NCBI GenBank assembly: GCA_930633495.1
Contig: CAKNFJ010000001.1
Location: forward strand, 3,495,001 to 3,559,000
Direction of reading: 5' to 3'
Source: Hyphomicrobiales bacterium
GTDB lineage: Bacteria; Pseudomonadota; Alphaproteobacteria; Rhizobiales; Beijerinckiaceae
DNA length: 64,000 nt
Below, piece by piece: positions 41,763 to 50,945 of the stretch (positions are counted from its first letter, which is position 1; every line of letters starts with the position of its first letter). Under the pieces are notes generated by a model, which saw only the letters and a list, made by a program, of their open reading frames with translations, was not told the origin of the DNA and did no database searches. A program made the translations under genes and the position numbers.

Positions 41763-41777
41763 ATAGCCGACGGCTAT
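41763..41777. promoter_or_regulatory. Candidate LysR operator between the redoxin and SDR genes
   Basis: ATAGCCGACGGCTAT is a perfect palindrome with seven-base arms around one base. The outer ATAGC and GCTAT halves and the following CG match the site at 37571-37585. It lies in the 137-base gap between the divergent redoxin and 3-hydroxybutyrate dehydrogenase genes. It probably serves the LysR protein encoded at 40106-41005 or a related regulator. Confidence 0.5.
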
Positions 41778-41852
41778 CGTCACGACAGCGCATCGGCATT
41801 TCCCGAGGCCTACCGCCATCCGCATTCTCTTCCGCAACCCAGGAGAGATGCG

Positions 41853-42683
41853 ATGAACATCCACGCCACAGCCGTTTCCGCTACCGCCGGCTATCCCCGT
41901 CCTCTCGCAGGCCGCACCGCCGTCGTCACCGGCTCCACCAGCGGCATCGGCCTTGGTATCGCGAAGGCGCTGGCCGGCGCCGGAGCCAATCTCGTGATCA
42001 ACGGCCTCGGCGATCCGCGCAGCATCGAGCAGACGCGCCTGAGCCTGGAGGCGGCCGGCGACGTCGCCGTGCGCTTCGACGGCAGCAATCTCGCCGAACC
42101 GGCCGGCGTGGCAGCGCTGATCGACGGTGCGGCCACGGCCTTCGGCCAGGTCGACATCCTCGTCAACAATGCCGGCATCCAGCATGTCGCGCCCGTCGAG
42201 ACCTTTCCGGTCGAACGCTGGGACGCGATCATCGCCCTTAACCTCTCGGCTGCCTTCCACGCCACGCGCGCCGTCTTCGCCGGGATGAAGGAGCGCAGCT
42301 TCGGCCGAATCGTGAATGTCGCCTCCGCGCACGGCCTCGTCGGCTCGCCGTTCAAATCGGCCTATGTCGCGGCCAAGCACGGCATCGTCGGCTTCACCAA
42401 GGCGGTCGCGCTGGAAGGCGCCGAATACGGCGTCACCGTCAATGCGATCTGCCCCGGCTATGTCTGGACCCCGCTCGTCGAGAAGCAGATCGAGGAACAG
42501 GCCAAGGCCCACGGCATCCCGCGCGATCGCGTGGTCAAGGAGATCCTCCTGGCCGCTCAGCCCAACAAGCGCTTCGCGACCGTCGAGGAGATCGGTGCCC
42601 TCGCCGTTTTTCTGGCCTCCGAAGCCGGAGCCTCGATCACCGGCTCGGCCATCCCAATCGACGGCGCCTGGACGGCCCACTGA
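41853..42683 (+). CDS. 3-hydroxybutyrate dehydrogenase-type SDR
   Basis: A 276-residue classical SDR. TGSTSGIGLGIAKALA is the cofactor motif, NNAGIQHVAPVE the structural motif, and SAYVAAKHGIVGFTK the catalytic Tyr and Lys. The blocks GIQHVAPVE and KSAYVAAKHG are typical of D-3-hydroxybutyrate dehydrogenase. It interconverts 3-hydroxybutyrate and acetoacetate. AGGAG precedes ATG 41853. It is the first of a run of same-strand genes: NDH-2, patatin, a small membrane protein, cyclase. Confidence 0.88.
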   Translation: MNIHATAVSATAGYPRPLAGRTAVVTGSTSGIGLGIAKALAGAGANLVINGLGDPRSIEQTRLSLEAAGDVAVRFDGSNLAEPAGVAALIDGAATAFGQVDILVNNAGIQHVAPVETFPVERWDAIIALNLSAAFHATRAVFAGMKERSFGRIVNVASAHGLVGSPFKSAYVAAKHGIVGFTKAVALEGAEYGVTVNAICPGYVWTPLVEKQIEEQAKAHGIPRDRVVKEILLAAQPNKRFATVEEIGALAVFLASEAGASITGSAIPIDGAWTAH

Positions 42684-42705
42684 TCAGGAAAGCGGAGAAG
42701 TTCCC

Positions 42706-44025
42706 ATGGCCACGGTAGCGACGACAACGGCCAATCCACGGGTTGTGATCATCGGCGCCGGCTTTGGTGGCCTTGCGGCGGCGCGGGCGCTGAAACACGC
42801 CCCGGTCGAGCTCACGATCATCGACCGGCGCAACTTTCATCTGTTCCAGCCGCTGCTCTATCAGGTCGCGACCGCCAGCCTGTCGCCAGCCGACATCGCC
42901 GCGCCGATTCGCTCCGTGCTGCGCGACCAGGCCAATGCGCGTGTCGTCCTGGACAAGGTCGTCGATGTCGACCGCCATGCCCGCCGCGTGGTGACGGAGA
43001 ACGGCCGCAATGTCCCCTTCGACTACCTCGTCGTCGCGACCGGCGCCCGGCACAGCTATTTCGGCCGCGACGATTGGGCGTCCGCCGCACCCGGAATCAA
43101 GACGGTCGACGATGCGACCCGCGTCCGCGCCAAGGTTCTCAAGGCCCTGGAGGAAGCCGAGCTCGAAGACGACGACGTGCTCCGCAAGGCGTTGTTGACC
43201 TTCGTCATCGTCGGCGGCGGCCCGACCGGGGTGGAGATGGCCGGGGCCATCGCCGAGCTGGTCCGCCATGCCGCGGATCGCGACTTCCGCCGCATCACGC
43301 CCGAGAGCACGAGCATCGTGCTGGTCGAGGCGGGCGCGCGCATCCTGCCGGGTTTCCGCGAGGAGCTGAGCCGCGCAGCCCATGCTGCGCTCGAGGCCAT
43401 GGGTGTCGCCATCGCGACCGGAAGCGCGGTGACGGACGTCTCGGAAGATGGGGTGAGGCTGGGCGCGACCCGCCTCGCGGCACGGACCGTGATCTGGGCC
43501 GCGGGAGTCAAGGCTTCGCCTGCCGGCCGCTGGCTCGATGCCCGCGTCGATCGTGCCGGCCGCGTCGCGGTTGAGGCGGATTTCTCGTTACCCGACGACG
43601 ACGCGATCTTCGTCATCGGCGACACCGCAGCCCATGCCGGGTCCGACGGGGCGATGCTGCCGGGCACCGCCCCTGCCGCGAAGCAGGCCGGGCGCTGGGT
43701 CGGCGGCCTGATCGAGGCCCGCGTTCTTGCGGCACCCGACCCGGCGCCGTTCCGCTATCGCGACGCCGGCTCGATGGCCACGATCGGCCGGAAGTTCGCG
43801 ATCGTCGATCTGGGCTGGCTGCGGCTGACGGGCTTTTCGGCCTGGCTGTTCTGGTCTGCCGTACATGTCTGGTCCCTGATCGGCTTCCGCAGCCGGCTCT
43901 CTGTCGCGACGAGCTGGCTCTGGTCCTACCTGACCTATGAACGCGGTGCCCGGCTGATCACGGGCCGCGAGATCGCGCTGGTCAGACCCGCGACAGAAGC
44001 TCCCGAGCAGAAGGACGCCGCCTGA
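42706..44025 (+). CDS. Type II NADH dehydrogenase (NDH-2)-like flavoprotein
   Basis: A 439-residue FAD/NAD oxidoreductase. VVIIGAGFGGLAAARAL is the FAD motif, VIVGGGPTGVEMAGAIAEL the NAD motif, and IFVIGDTAAH the second FAD segment. The C-terminus has hydrophobic and amphipathic stretches (WLFWSAVHVWSLIGFRSR) that anchor NDH-2 to the membrane. It passes electrons from NADH to quinone without pumping protons. GGAGAAG precedes ATG 42706. The patatin gene overlaps its stop (TGATG), so translation is coupled. Confidence 0.88.
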   Translation: MATVATTTANPRVVIIGAGFGGLAAARALKHAPVELTIIDRRNFHLFQPLLYQVATASLSPADIAAPIRSVLRDQANARVVLDKVVDVDRHARRVVTENGRNVPFDYLVVATGARHSYFGRDDWASAAPGIKTVDDATRVRAKVLKALEEAELEDDDVLRKALLTFVIVGGGPTGVEMAGAIAELVRHAADRDFRRITPESTSIVLVEAGARILPGFREELSRAAHAALEAMGVAIATGSAVTDVSEDGVRLGATRLAARTVIWAAGVKASPAGRWLDARVDRAGRVAVEADFSLPDDDAIFVIGDTAAHAGSDGAMLPGTAPAAKQAGRWVGGLIEARVLAAPDPAPFRYRDAGSMATIGRKFAIVDLGWLRLTGFSAWLFWSAVHVWSLIGFRSRLSVATSWLWSYLTYERGARLITGREIALVRPATEAPEQKDAA

Positions 44026-45119
44026 TGTCCGTATCGACCGTTCTCGACCGCGAAGCTGCTCCGCACCCGAAAGGCAAGGCGGATGCTCCACGCGCCAATG
44101 CGCCGACCATCAATCTCGCCCTTCAGGGCGGCGGCGCCCATGGCGCCTTCGGCTGGGGTGTGCTCGACATGTTGCTTGAGGATGGGCGCATCGAGATCGA
44201 CGGCCTGTCCGCGACCAGCGCCGGCGCGATGAACGCGGTCGTCTACGCCTATGGCAAGATGATCGGCGGCAAGGCGCATGCCCGCGAATTGCTCGAACTC
44301 TTCTGGCATCGGATCAGCCGCGCGGGCCGAACCGCGAGCCCCTACCAGCAGACCCCCCTCGATCTCTGGCTGGAGGGGTTCGGTCTCAAGGAGCCGGTGA
44401 GCTATCGCTTCTTCGAGGCCCTGACGCGGACCTTCTCGCCGCATCAGCTCAATCCGCTCGGCTTCAACCCCTTGCGCGACGTGCTGACGAGCGTCGTGGA
44501 CTTCGATGCGCTGCGGGCCTGCCGCTGCACCCGGCTGCGGCTCTGCGCGACCAATGTGAAGACGGGCAAGCCGCAGATCTTCACCAACGAGATGATGTCT
44601 CCGGAGGTCGTCCAGGCTTCGGCCTGCCTGCCCATGCTGTTCCAGGCCGTGCAGGTCGAGGGGCAGCACTATTGGGACGGCGGCTATGTCGGCAATCCGG
44701 CGATCTATCCGCTGATCTACGATGCGCAGGCGCGCGACATCCTCGTCGTGCACATCAATCCGATCGTGCGCCCGGACGTGCCGCGAGACCCTTCCGAGAT
44801 CTTCAACCGGATCAACGAGATCAGCTTCAATTCCTCGCTGATCCGCGAGATGCGGGCCATCGCCTTCGCCACGAAGCTGATCGACGAGGATTGGATCCGC
44901 CCCGAGCATCGCCACAAGCTGCGGCGCGTCTTCGTTCACGCTATCCGCTCCGACGATGCGATGGCCGAGTTCTCGGTCGCCTCGAAATTCAACACGAGCT
45001 GGCCGTTCCTGACGCGGCTGCGCGATCTCGGCCGCGCCGCCGCTGCGGAATGGATCGCCGCGCATTTCGACGACATCGGCCAGCGCTCCACCGTCGACCT
45101 CCACCAGGAATACCTCTGA
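44025..45119 (+). CDS. Patatin-like phospholipase
   Basis: A 364-residue patatin. LALQGGGAHGAFGWGVLDML is the oxyanion-hole block, SATSAGAMNAVVYAYG contains the nucleophile Ser, and YWDGGYVGNPAIYPLI carries the catalytic Asp of the DGG motif. The residue two before the Ser is Ala rather than Gly, a known variant in alphaproteobacteria. It hydrolyses lipid acyl esters and, in some relatives, polyhydroxyalkanoate. The neighbouring 3-hydroxybutyrate dehydrogenase makes storage-polymer use a reasonable guess, but no phasin or depolymerase gene is here. Confidence 0.86.
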   Translation: MSVSTVLDREAAPHPKGKADAPRANAPTINLALQGGGAHGAFGWGVLDMLLEDGRIEIDGLSATSAGAMNAVVYAYGKMIGGKAHARELLELFWHRISRAGRTASPYQQTPLDLWLEGFGLKEPVSYRFFEALTRTFSPHQLNPLGFNPLRDVLTSVVDFDALRACRCTRLRLCATNVKTGKPQIFTNEMMSPEVVQASACLPMLFQAVQVEGQHYWDGGYVGNPAIYPLIYDAQARDILVVHINPIVRPDVPRDPSEIFNRINEISFNSSLIREMRAIAFATKLIDEDWIRPEHRHKLRRVFVHAIRSDDAMAEFSVASKFNTSWPFLTRLRDLGRAAAAEWIAAHFDDIGQRSTVDLHQEYL

Positions 45120-45158
45120 GCCACCGCTTCCGCGGCGGCCGATCCAGGGAGACCCCAA

Positions 45159-45665
45159 ATGAGCATGACAACCACCGCCAGCGCGGCAGGGCCGATCGCC
45201 CGCCTGATCCCCACTGTCCGCCAGAGCTGGCATCTGGTGCTCGGCGGTTTCGCCGCCACCGGATTCTACGAGATCTGGGCCAATTGGCCGACGCAGCTTT
45301 TCGCGGGCTTTCCGCTCGAGCCGCCGGCGCTGGTCAAGCTGCTGTTCCAGCGCCAGCTCGGCGTCGCCCTTCCGGATGTCTGGGCCAAGGCGTTGCACTA
45401 CGTCACCGGCTTCGTCTTCTATCCGCTCGGCTACTGGCTGACGACCCGGCTGGTCCGGCTCGGCCATCCGGCGGATGGCTGGCTCTGGGGCGTCGTCACC
45501 TATTTCATCGCGCTCGGCCTGTGGGCGCCACTCGCCGGCCTGCCCTTCCTGCTCATCGGCGACAACGGGCAGTTGTCCCTGATGAGCCTGATCGGCCACG
45601 CCATCTTCGGCTATGTGCTGGCGACGGTGTTCCAGGCTTTCGAAGCCGCCCATCCTTCCGGCTAA
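45159..45665 (+). CDS. Small four-helix membrane protein, paralogue of the 30235-30720 gene
   Basis: A 168-residue protein with the same blocks as the paralogue: FPLEPPALVKLLFQRQLG, YVTGFVFYPLGYW, PADGWLWGVVTYFIAL and LMSLIGHAIFGY. The N-terminal 20 residues are polar. GGGAG precedes ATG 45159. It lies between the patatin and the cyclase genes. I cannot assign a function. Two copies 15 kb apart with different neighbours suggest a reused membrane module. Confidence 0.75.
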   Translation: MSMTTTASAAGPIARLIPTVRQSWHLVLGGFAATGFYEIWANWPTQLFAGFPLEPPALVKLLFQRQLGVALPDVWAKALHYVTGFVFYPLGYWLTTRLVRLGHPADGWLWGVVTYFIALGLWAPLAGLPFLLIGDNGQLSLMSLIGHAIFGYVLATVFQAFEAAHPSG

Positions 45666-45687
45666 CGACCGGCCGCGGGAGGCGACG

Positions 45688-47583
45688 ATGCGGACGGGCC
45701 TGCAGACCATCATGACGACCTTGGCCCTTGGCGGCGTGCTGATCGTGGCCGGTAGCGTGCATGTCGCCTGGTGGCGCACCGCGACGCGCAACAGCACGGC
45801 GTTGGCCGCCGAGATCGAGCGACAGGTAACGGCCTCCGTGCGCCATGAATGGTGGTCCCAGGTCACCGGCGCGGAGGCCGCCTATCGAGCCGCCGCCAGA
45901 TTGATCGAACGTGACGGTTCGCCTGCCTCGCGCGACGCGGCCCTGACGCAACCGCTTGGGAGCATGTCGCTCGTCACGGCTCTGGCACACGAGGGCGCGC
46001 AGGGCGCGGTCGTGGCGATCGAACCCGGCGCACGGGGCGGCGAGGCCCGGCTGCAGACCGCAACCGGGCTCTGGCCGGCGGTTGCAACGACCGAGCCGGG
46101 CTGGGTTTCCGCAACCGATCCCACGGATGCAGGACCGGCGGTCGCCTATATCGGCCGGCTGTCCGACGGCAGCCGCCTTGGCGCCTTCGTCGCGCTGTCC
46201 CAGGTCACCAGGCTGCTCGGACAGATCGCCGTCGGCCGGACCGGAGGCGCGGTGGTCATCGACCCGGCGGGCCGGCTCGTGGTCGAGCCGGTTGGCCGCG
46301 AGATGGATCGCACGCGGCTGACCAAGGTCAGCCGCCGCGTCGGCGACGCGCTTGCGCAAAGGATCGAGCGGGGCGAGCCGGTGCCCGAACGCATCTCCGT
46401 GGACCTCAAGGGCGAGCGTTTCGCCGTCGGGCTCTCGCCTCTGCATTTCCAGGGCTGGCAATTCGTGGTCATCGTGCCGGAGCGCGATTTCCTGGGCGAG
46501 ATCGATGCGGCTACCCGCCGCGTCGGCATCGGTCTTGCTGTGGCCATTGCGCTGGCGGGGCTGATCGCCGCTGCCGTGGCGCGGCTGGTGCTCGTTCGGC
46601 CGATCCGTGCAGTCGCCGCCGATCTCGGCCATCTGGAACGCTTCGAGTTCGACGCGCTGGTGCACCGTCGCTCGCGCCTGACCGAGATCGACCAGCTTTC
46701 GGCCGCGCTTGCCCGCATGGCGGCCGGGCTCGCCAATTTCGGGCGCTTCATCCCGATCGATCTTGTGCGCGAACTGGTTGCTCATGGCGGGCGGGCCGAG
46801 CCGGGCGGCAAATCTGCCCATCTCACCATTCTTTTCGCCGACCTCGCCGGCTTCACGCATCTGGCCGAGCGTCTGGGGCCGGCGGTACTGCCCATAGCAA
46901 GCCGGTTTCTCGAACTCGCTTCGGAAGTTGTGGAGCAGCGCGCCGGTACGGTCGACAAGTTCATAGGCGACGCCGTCATGGCGTTCTGGGGCGCACCGCG
47001 GCCGACGCCGCACGCGGCCTTGCAGGCCTGCCGTGCCGCGCTCGCGATCGTTGCTGAGACGGCCGCGGCCGGGTTGATGGACGCCGACGGGCGGCCGCTC
47101 AAAGTGAGGGTCGGCCTGCATTCGGATGAGGCCATTGTCGGCAATATCGGCTCGCGGACCCGGCTGAACTACACCGCGATCGGCGACGGCGTGAACCTCG
47201 CCAGCCGGCTGGAAGGCGCCAACAAGGTGTACGGCACCGCGATCCTGATCAGCGAGGAGACGCGGCGTGAAGCCGGCGACGCCATCCTCGTGCGCGAGGT
47301 CGACCGCATCGTCGTTTATGGCCGCGACCTTGGTGTGACCGTCTATGAACTTCTTGGCCTGTCCGTGACGATGACCTGCCCGGCCTGGGTCGAGAGCTAC
47401 GAACGGGCGCTGGCGGCTTATCGACAGCGCCGATTCCGCGATGCGCTGAGCCTGATCGACGCTTGCCTCACGCAGAAGCCGGGCGACGGTCCGGCCAAGG
47501 TGCTGGCGGTGCGCTGCCGCGAAGCGATCGCCGCGGCACCTTCGCCGGACTGGCAATCCACTCACGCCTTGCAAACGAAGTGA
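45688..47583 (+). CDS. Membrane adenylate/guanylate cyclase (class III) with extracytoplasmic sensor and HAMP-like region
   Basis: A 631-residue protein. A first membrane helix spans about residues 8-25, a periplasmic sensor domain of about 250 residues follows (GGAVVIDPAGRLVVEP, FQGWQFVVIVPERDF), a second helix lies near 280-303 and a HAMP-like linker comes next. The cyclase domain starts near residue 378 with TILFADLAGFTHLAERLG, one metal-binding Asp in FAD and the second in VDKFIGDAVMAFWGAP. LNYTAIGDGVNLASRLEGAN carries later conserved residues. It probably makes cAMP in response to a periplasmic signal. GGAGG precedes ATG 45688. Confidence 0.87.
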   Translation: MRTGLQTIMTTLALGGVLIVAGSVHVAWWRTATRNSTALAAEIERQVTASVRHEWWSQVTGAEAAYRAAARLIERDGSPASRDAALTQPLGSMSLVTALAHEGAQGAVVAIEPGARGGEARLQTATGLWPAVATTEPGWVSATDPTDAGPAVAYIGRLSDGSRLGAFVALSQVTRLLGQIAVGRTGGAVVIDPAGRLVVEPVGREMDRTRLTKVSRRVGDALAQRIERGEPVPERISVDLKGERFAVGLSPLHFQGWQFVVIVPERDFLGEIDAATRRVGIGLAVAIALAGLIAAAVARLVLVRPIRAVAADLGHLERFEFDALVHRRSRLTEIDQLSAALARMAAGLANFGRFIPIDLVRELVAHGGRAEPGGKSAHLTILFADLAGFTHLAERLGPAVLPIASRFLELASEVVEQRAGTVDKFIGDAVMAFWGAPRPTPHAALQACRAALAIVAETAAAGLMDADGRPLKVRVGLHSDEAIVGNIGSRTRLNYTAIGDGVNLASRLEGANKVYGTAILISEETRREAGDAILVREVDRIVVYGRDLGVTVYELLGLSVTMTCPAWVESYERALAAYRQRRFRDALSLIDACLTQKPGDGPAKVLAVRCREAIAAAPSPDWQSTHALQTK

Positions 47584-47591
47584 GGCTCGAG

Positions 47592-48413
47592 GTGAGCGAC
47601 TTCAACGTCCGATTCTGGGGCACGCGCGGCTCGATGCCGGTCTCGGGCGAGCGTTTTCGCGCCTTCGGGGGCAACACGATTTGCATCGAGGTCGCCATCG
47701 GCGAGAGGCGCTTTGTCGTCGACTGCGGATCGGGGGCCACCGAATTGGGGCGAAGTCTGCTTGCCGAGAACCGGCGCTCCGCATGGCTGCTCCTGACCCA
47801 TTTCCATATCGACCACGTCATCGGACTGACCGGCTTCGCCCCGCTCTTCAGCCCGGGTTTCACGCTCGGTATCCGCGCCCCGCGCCGAAGCGATGTCAGC
47901 CTGCAACAGAGCTTGAGGCTTCTGTTCCAAGAGCCGCTGAGCTCGATCGGCCTCGCCTCGATTCCCGCCCGGTTCGACATAGCCAGTTTCGAGACAGGCC
48001 AGGACATTACGCTGAGCGGCACCGTCATCCGCACCATTGCTCTGAGGCATGGCACGGCCACTGCGGGCTATCGCTTCGAGCAGGACGGGCGCGCCTTCGT
48101 GGTCCTGACCGATCACGAGCATGAGGGGGAGGCGCCCGATCGCGACCTGGTCCGCTTTTGCCGCGATGCCGATCTGATCGCCTATGACGGGATGTGGTGT
48201 GCCGACGGTGATTATCCGGCTCATCGCGACTGGGGACACTCAACCTGGCAGGCGGGCCTCGCGCTGATGCGGGCGGCCGGTGCCCATCGGCTCGCCTGCC
48301 TCCACCACGCGCCCACCGCCGACGATGCAGTTCTGCGCGACCGCGAGGCGCGCCTGCGTGCGCAGGCCCCAGGCAGCTTCTTTGCTCGCGATGGCGATGT
48401 CTTCCCGATCTGA
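47592..48413 (+). CDS. MBL-fold metallo-hydrolase
   Basis: A 273-residue metallo-beta-lactamase-fold protein. WGTRGSMPV and FGGNTICIEV open the fold, LLLTHFHIDHVIGL is the HxHxDH motif, and the Asp in LTDHEHEG and the last His in CLHHAPT complete the metal site. GTG 47592 has GAGG upstream and starts eight bases after the cyclase stop. GTG 47580 overlaps that stop. Tight coupling to a cyclase invites the guess of a cyclic-nucleotide phosphodiesterase, but this subfamily's substrate is unknown. Confidence 0.82.
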   Translation: MSDFNVRFWGTRGSMPVSGERFRAFGGNTICIEVAIGERRFVVDCGSGATELGRSLLAENRRSAWLLLTHFHIDHVIGLTGFAPLFSPGFTLGIRAPRRSDVSLQQSLRLLFQEPLSSIGLASIPARFDIASFETGQDITLSGTVIRTIALRHGTATAGYRFEQDGRAFVVLTDHEHEGEAPDRDLVRFCRDADLIAYDGMWCADGDYPAHRDWGHSTWQAGLALMRAAGAHRLACLHHAPTADDAVLRDREARLRAQAPGSFFARDGDVFPI

Positions 48414-48579
48414 GCGCAAGACCTGTGCTCGCAGATCGGTCCGCGAAGGCAAGATCGTGCGGCCGGTTCGTTCAGAGGTCGCCGGATTCGCGGAGAATGC
48501 GATCGGCCTGCTCGACGAAGCGGATTCGGCCGGCAGGCCGGCGCGGGCGCGGCGGGCGCATCTTCGGGAGGGTGGCATC

Positions 48580-50592
48580 ATGTCCGAGAGATCGCAGACA
48601 CAAGGACGGCCGCCCGCGGGCATCAAACGGCATTTTCCTGCCACGTTCGGCGCGGTGGCCAGCGGCTGGACGAATGCGGCGTGGGCAGCCGCCGACGCCG
48701 CTTCCGGCGATACTCCCATGCAGCGAAGCCTCGTCAGCTATCTGGCGCAGGGCCTCACGGCGATCCGAGAGTTGTTCTGGCCGATCGTGGCTGCGGTCCC
48801 ACGCATTCCCGGTGAAGCTGGCGAGGCGGCCGTTCGCATCCTGGTGGCGGGCGATCCGGCCATTCTTTGGCGTGCTGCATGCATCGCGGCGCTTCTCTTG
48901 CTGCTTCCGCACGCCTTGCGCCTGGCAACCTCGCGCCTGAGAGCGCGAATGAGCGATTCAAGAACGACCCTGCTCTTGTCCGCCTTCGCATTCGATATCG
49001 GCGACCTGATCTTGACGATGCTCGCAGCGGTTATCCTGGCCGAACTCGCATTGGGCGACGACACTCTCATGGCGCGGCTGGGCATTGCCTTCGTGGACAC
49101 CGTACTCCGGTTCAGAATCGTCATGACGGCAGTTCGGATACTGCTTCGTCCGGGGGAGCCGGTGCTGCGCCTCATCACCGCTACCAATGACCAGGTTCGC
49201 GGTGCCATGCCCTTTCTGACCGTGTCGCTGTTTCTGGCCATCGGCTTTGTAACACTCATACCGATGCTGCTCGAAGCCGGAATGAGCTGGGCCGCCGGGC
49301 AGGCTTCCGGCCTAACGGTCGGAACCATCGTTGCCGCGTTGATGTGGACCGCGGGGCGTCGCTTCCATGAAGCGGTTCCGATGCCTCTGCCGGCGCGCAA
49401 GGTCGGTTTCGCTGTCGCTATCGGTGCCGCTTGGCTCGCCTGGATCTATGGCGTTCTGTCTCTCGATTTTCCGTTCTACTTCGCGGCGATCTCGCTCGGC
49501 GGGACCATCGTTGGAGCGTTCATGGTCGATCGACTCCTGCTGGCCTATTGCAATGCGCGGGGGGCCGACCGAACGAGCACATCCTTGCAATGGCACCTGG
49601 CGCGAACCTTTGTCGCGATTGTGCGTCTTGCAGCAACATTGGGAATGGTTCTGATCGTCGCGCGATTTCTCGCGATGGACTTTTCAGCCTGGCTCGGGGA
49701 GCCGCGCTGGAACGAGATCAATGAGAGCATCGTCCGAGCGGCGGCGGCAATATTCGTCGCTTATACCTTGGCGGCTTTGGTCAGCGCCTGGATTCGGGCA
49801 AAATTCGTGACCGTCACCCGCTATGTCCCTGGCGAGGACAACGAGTTCCAGCCCGGTTCTCGGCTCCTGACCATCATTCCGCTGCTCCAATGGGGGATCG
49901 CCTTCCTCGTCCTCGGGACGGGGATTCTGGTCGCGCTTGGGGAGCTCGGGGTCAATATCGCCCCACTCCTCGCGGGTGCCGGCATTTTTGGGCTTGCCCT
50001 CAGTTTCGGCGCTCAATCACTCGTGCGCGATATCATATCCGGCTTGTTCTACATGGCGGATGACGCCTTTCGCATCGGGGAATACATTCAGGCCGGGCAA
50101 CTCAAGGGGACGGTGGAGAGCATTTCGCTCCGCTCCGTCCGCCTCCGCCACCAGCACGGCCAGATGCATACGGTGCCGTTTGGTCAACTTGGCTCCGTAT
50201 CGAACAGCAGTCGCGACTGGCTGATCGTCAAATTCAATTTGCGGTTGGCACGCGATGTCGATCTCGAAGCGGTGCGCAAGACCGTCAAGAAGATCGGCGA
50301 GGAGTTGCTGGCCGATCCGGAGTTCGCGTCGGAGTTTCTGGAGCCGCTTAAGTTGCAGGGTGTGGCTGACATTCAGGAGGCGGCACTTGTGGTGCGTTTC
50401 AAATTTACGGTTCGCCCCGGAAAACCAACCGTGATCCAGCGGGAGGCATTGAAGAGAATCGTAAAAATCTTCGGCGAGCGAGGGATCGCCTTCGCGTCGC
50501 ACGCCGTGGTTGTGCACGGTATACCCGATAATCAGGATGCCGCCGCCGGAGCTGTTGCAGCGATGACGCGGGGCATCACCACCACCTCGTGA
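48580..50592 (+). CDS. Mechanosensitive ion channel, MscS family (large)
   Basis: A 670-residue membrane protein with about ten to eleven hydrophobic segments before the channel core. The pore-lining TM3 and following beta domain are GAGIFGLALSFGAQSLVRDIISGLFYMADDAFRIGEYI, near residue 465, then VRLRHQHGQMHTVPFGQLG. It opens under membrane tension to release solutes. The region 48414-48579 between the MBL gene and this start carries no gene I can support. GGGAGGG lies upstream of ATG 48580. Confidence 0.88.
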   Translation: MSERSQTQGRPPAGIKRHFPATFGAVASGWTNAAWAAADAASGDTPMQRSLVSYLAQGLTAIRELFWPIVAAVPRIPGEAGEAAVRILVAGDPAILWRAACIAALLLLLPHALRLATSRLRARMSDSRTTLLLSAFAFDIGDLILTMLAAVILAELALGDDTLMARLGIAFVDTVLRFRIVMTAVRILLRPGEPVLRLITATNDQVRGAMPFLTVSLFLAIGFVTLIPMLLEAGMSWAAGQASGLTVGTIVAALMWTAGRRFHEAVPMPLPARKVGFAVAIGAAWLAWIYGVLSLDFPFYFAAISLGGTIVGAFMVDRLLLAYCNARGADRTSTSLQWHLARTFVAIVRLAATLGMVLIVARFLAMDFSAWLGEPRWNEINESIVRAAAAIFVAYTLAALVSAWIRAKFVTVTRYVPGEDNEFQPGSRLLTIIPLLQWGIAFLVLGTGILVALGELGVNIAPLLAGAGIFGLALSFGAQSLVRDIISGLFYMADDAFRIGEYIQAGQLKGTVESISLRSVRLRHQHGQMHTVPFGQLGSVSNSSRDWLIVKFNLRLARDVDLEAVRKTVKKIGEELLADPEFASEFLEPLKLQGVADIQEAALVVRFKFTVRPGKPTVIQREALKRIVKIFGERGIAFASHAVVVHGIPDNQDAAAGAVAAMTRGITTTS

Positions 50593-50945
50593 TCCCTGCA
50601 TCGCATAACGGTCACCGGCCGCAGCCATCTTGATGCGGGCGATACTCGAACGAAGCTCGGCCCAGTCTCCCCGTCACAGGTTTTGCGTGCTCGAAATAGA
50701 CAACCGCCTACGGGTGAATGTCAGAGCGGCGAGGCGACCGCGGGACTGCGCAACCTTGCCTAGCCGCCCCGCGCAGCCAGGTGATGCAAGTATCTGCTCG
50801 CCAAATCGTTTCAGCATAAAAGGCCACCCGATGCAGGAACATGGCGTGAGCTCTACGCTCCATGGCATTCGGCACGCACCTCACCGAGGGGCCGCATCGA
50901 GGTCGAGGCAGGGTAGAACAGGGCAATGCGAGGTTGCTGCTGCGG
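50593..50945. other. Intergenic stretch with no recognised feature
   Basis: About 350 bases lie between the MscS stop and the end of the minus-strand proline-rich protein gene. Possible reading frames lack ribosome binding sites and family-like content. I see no strong hairpin followed by T residues and no repeat. Confidence 0.5.
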
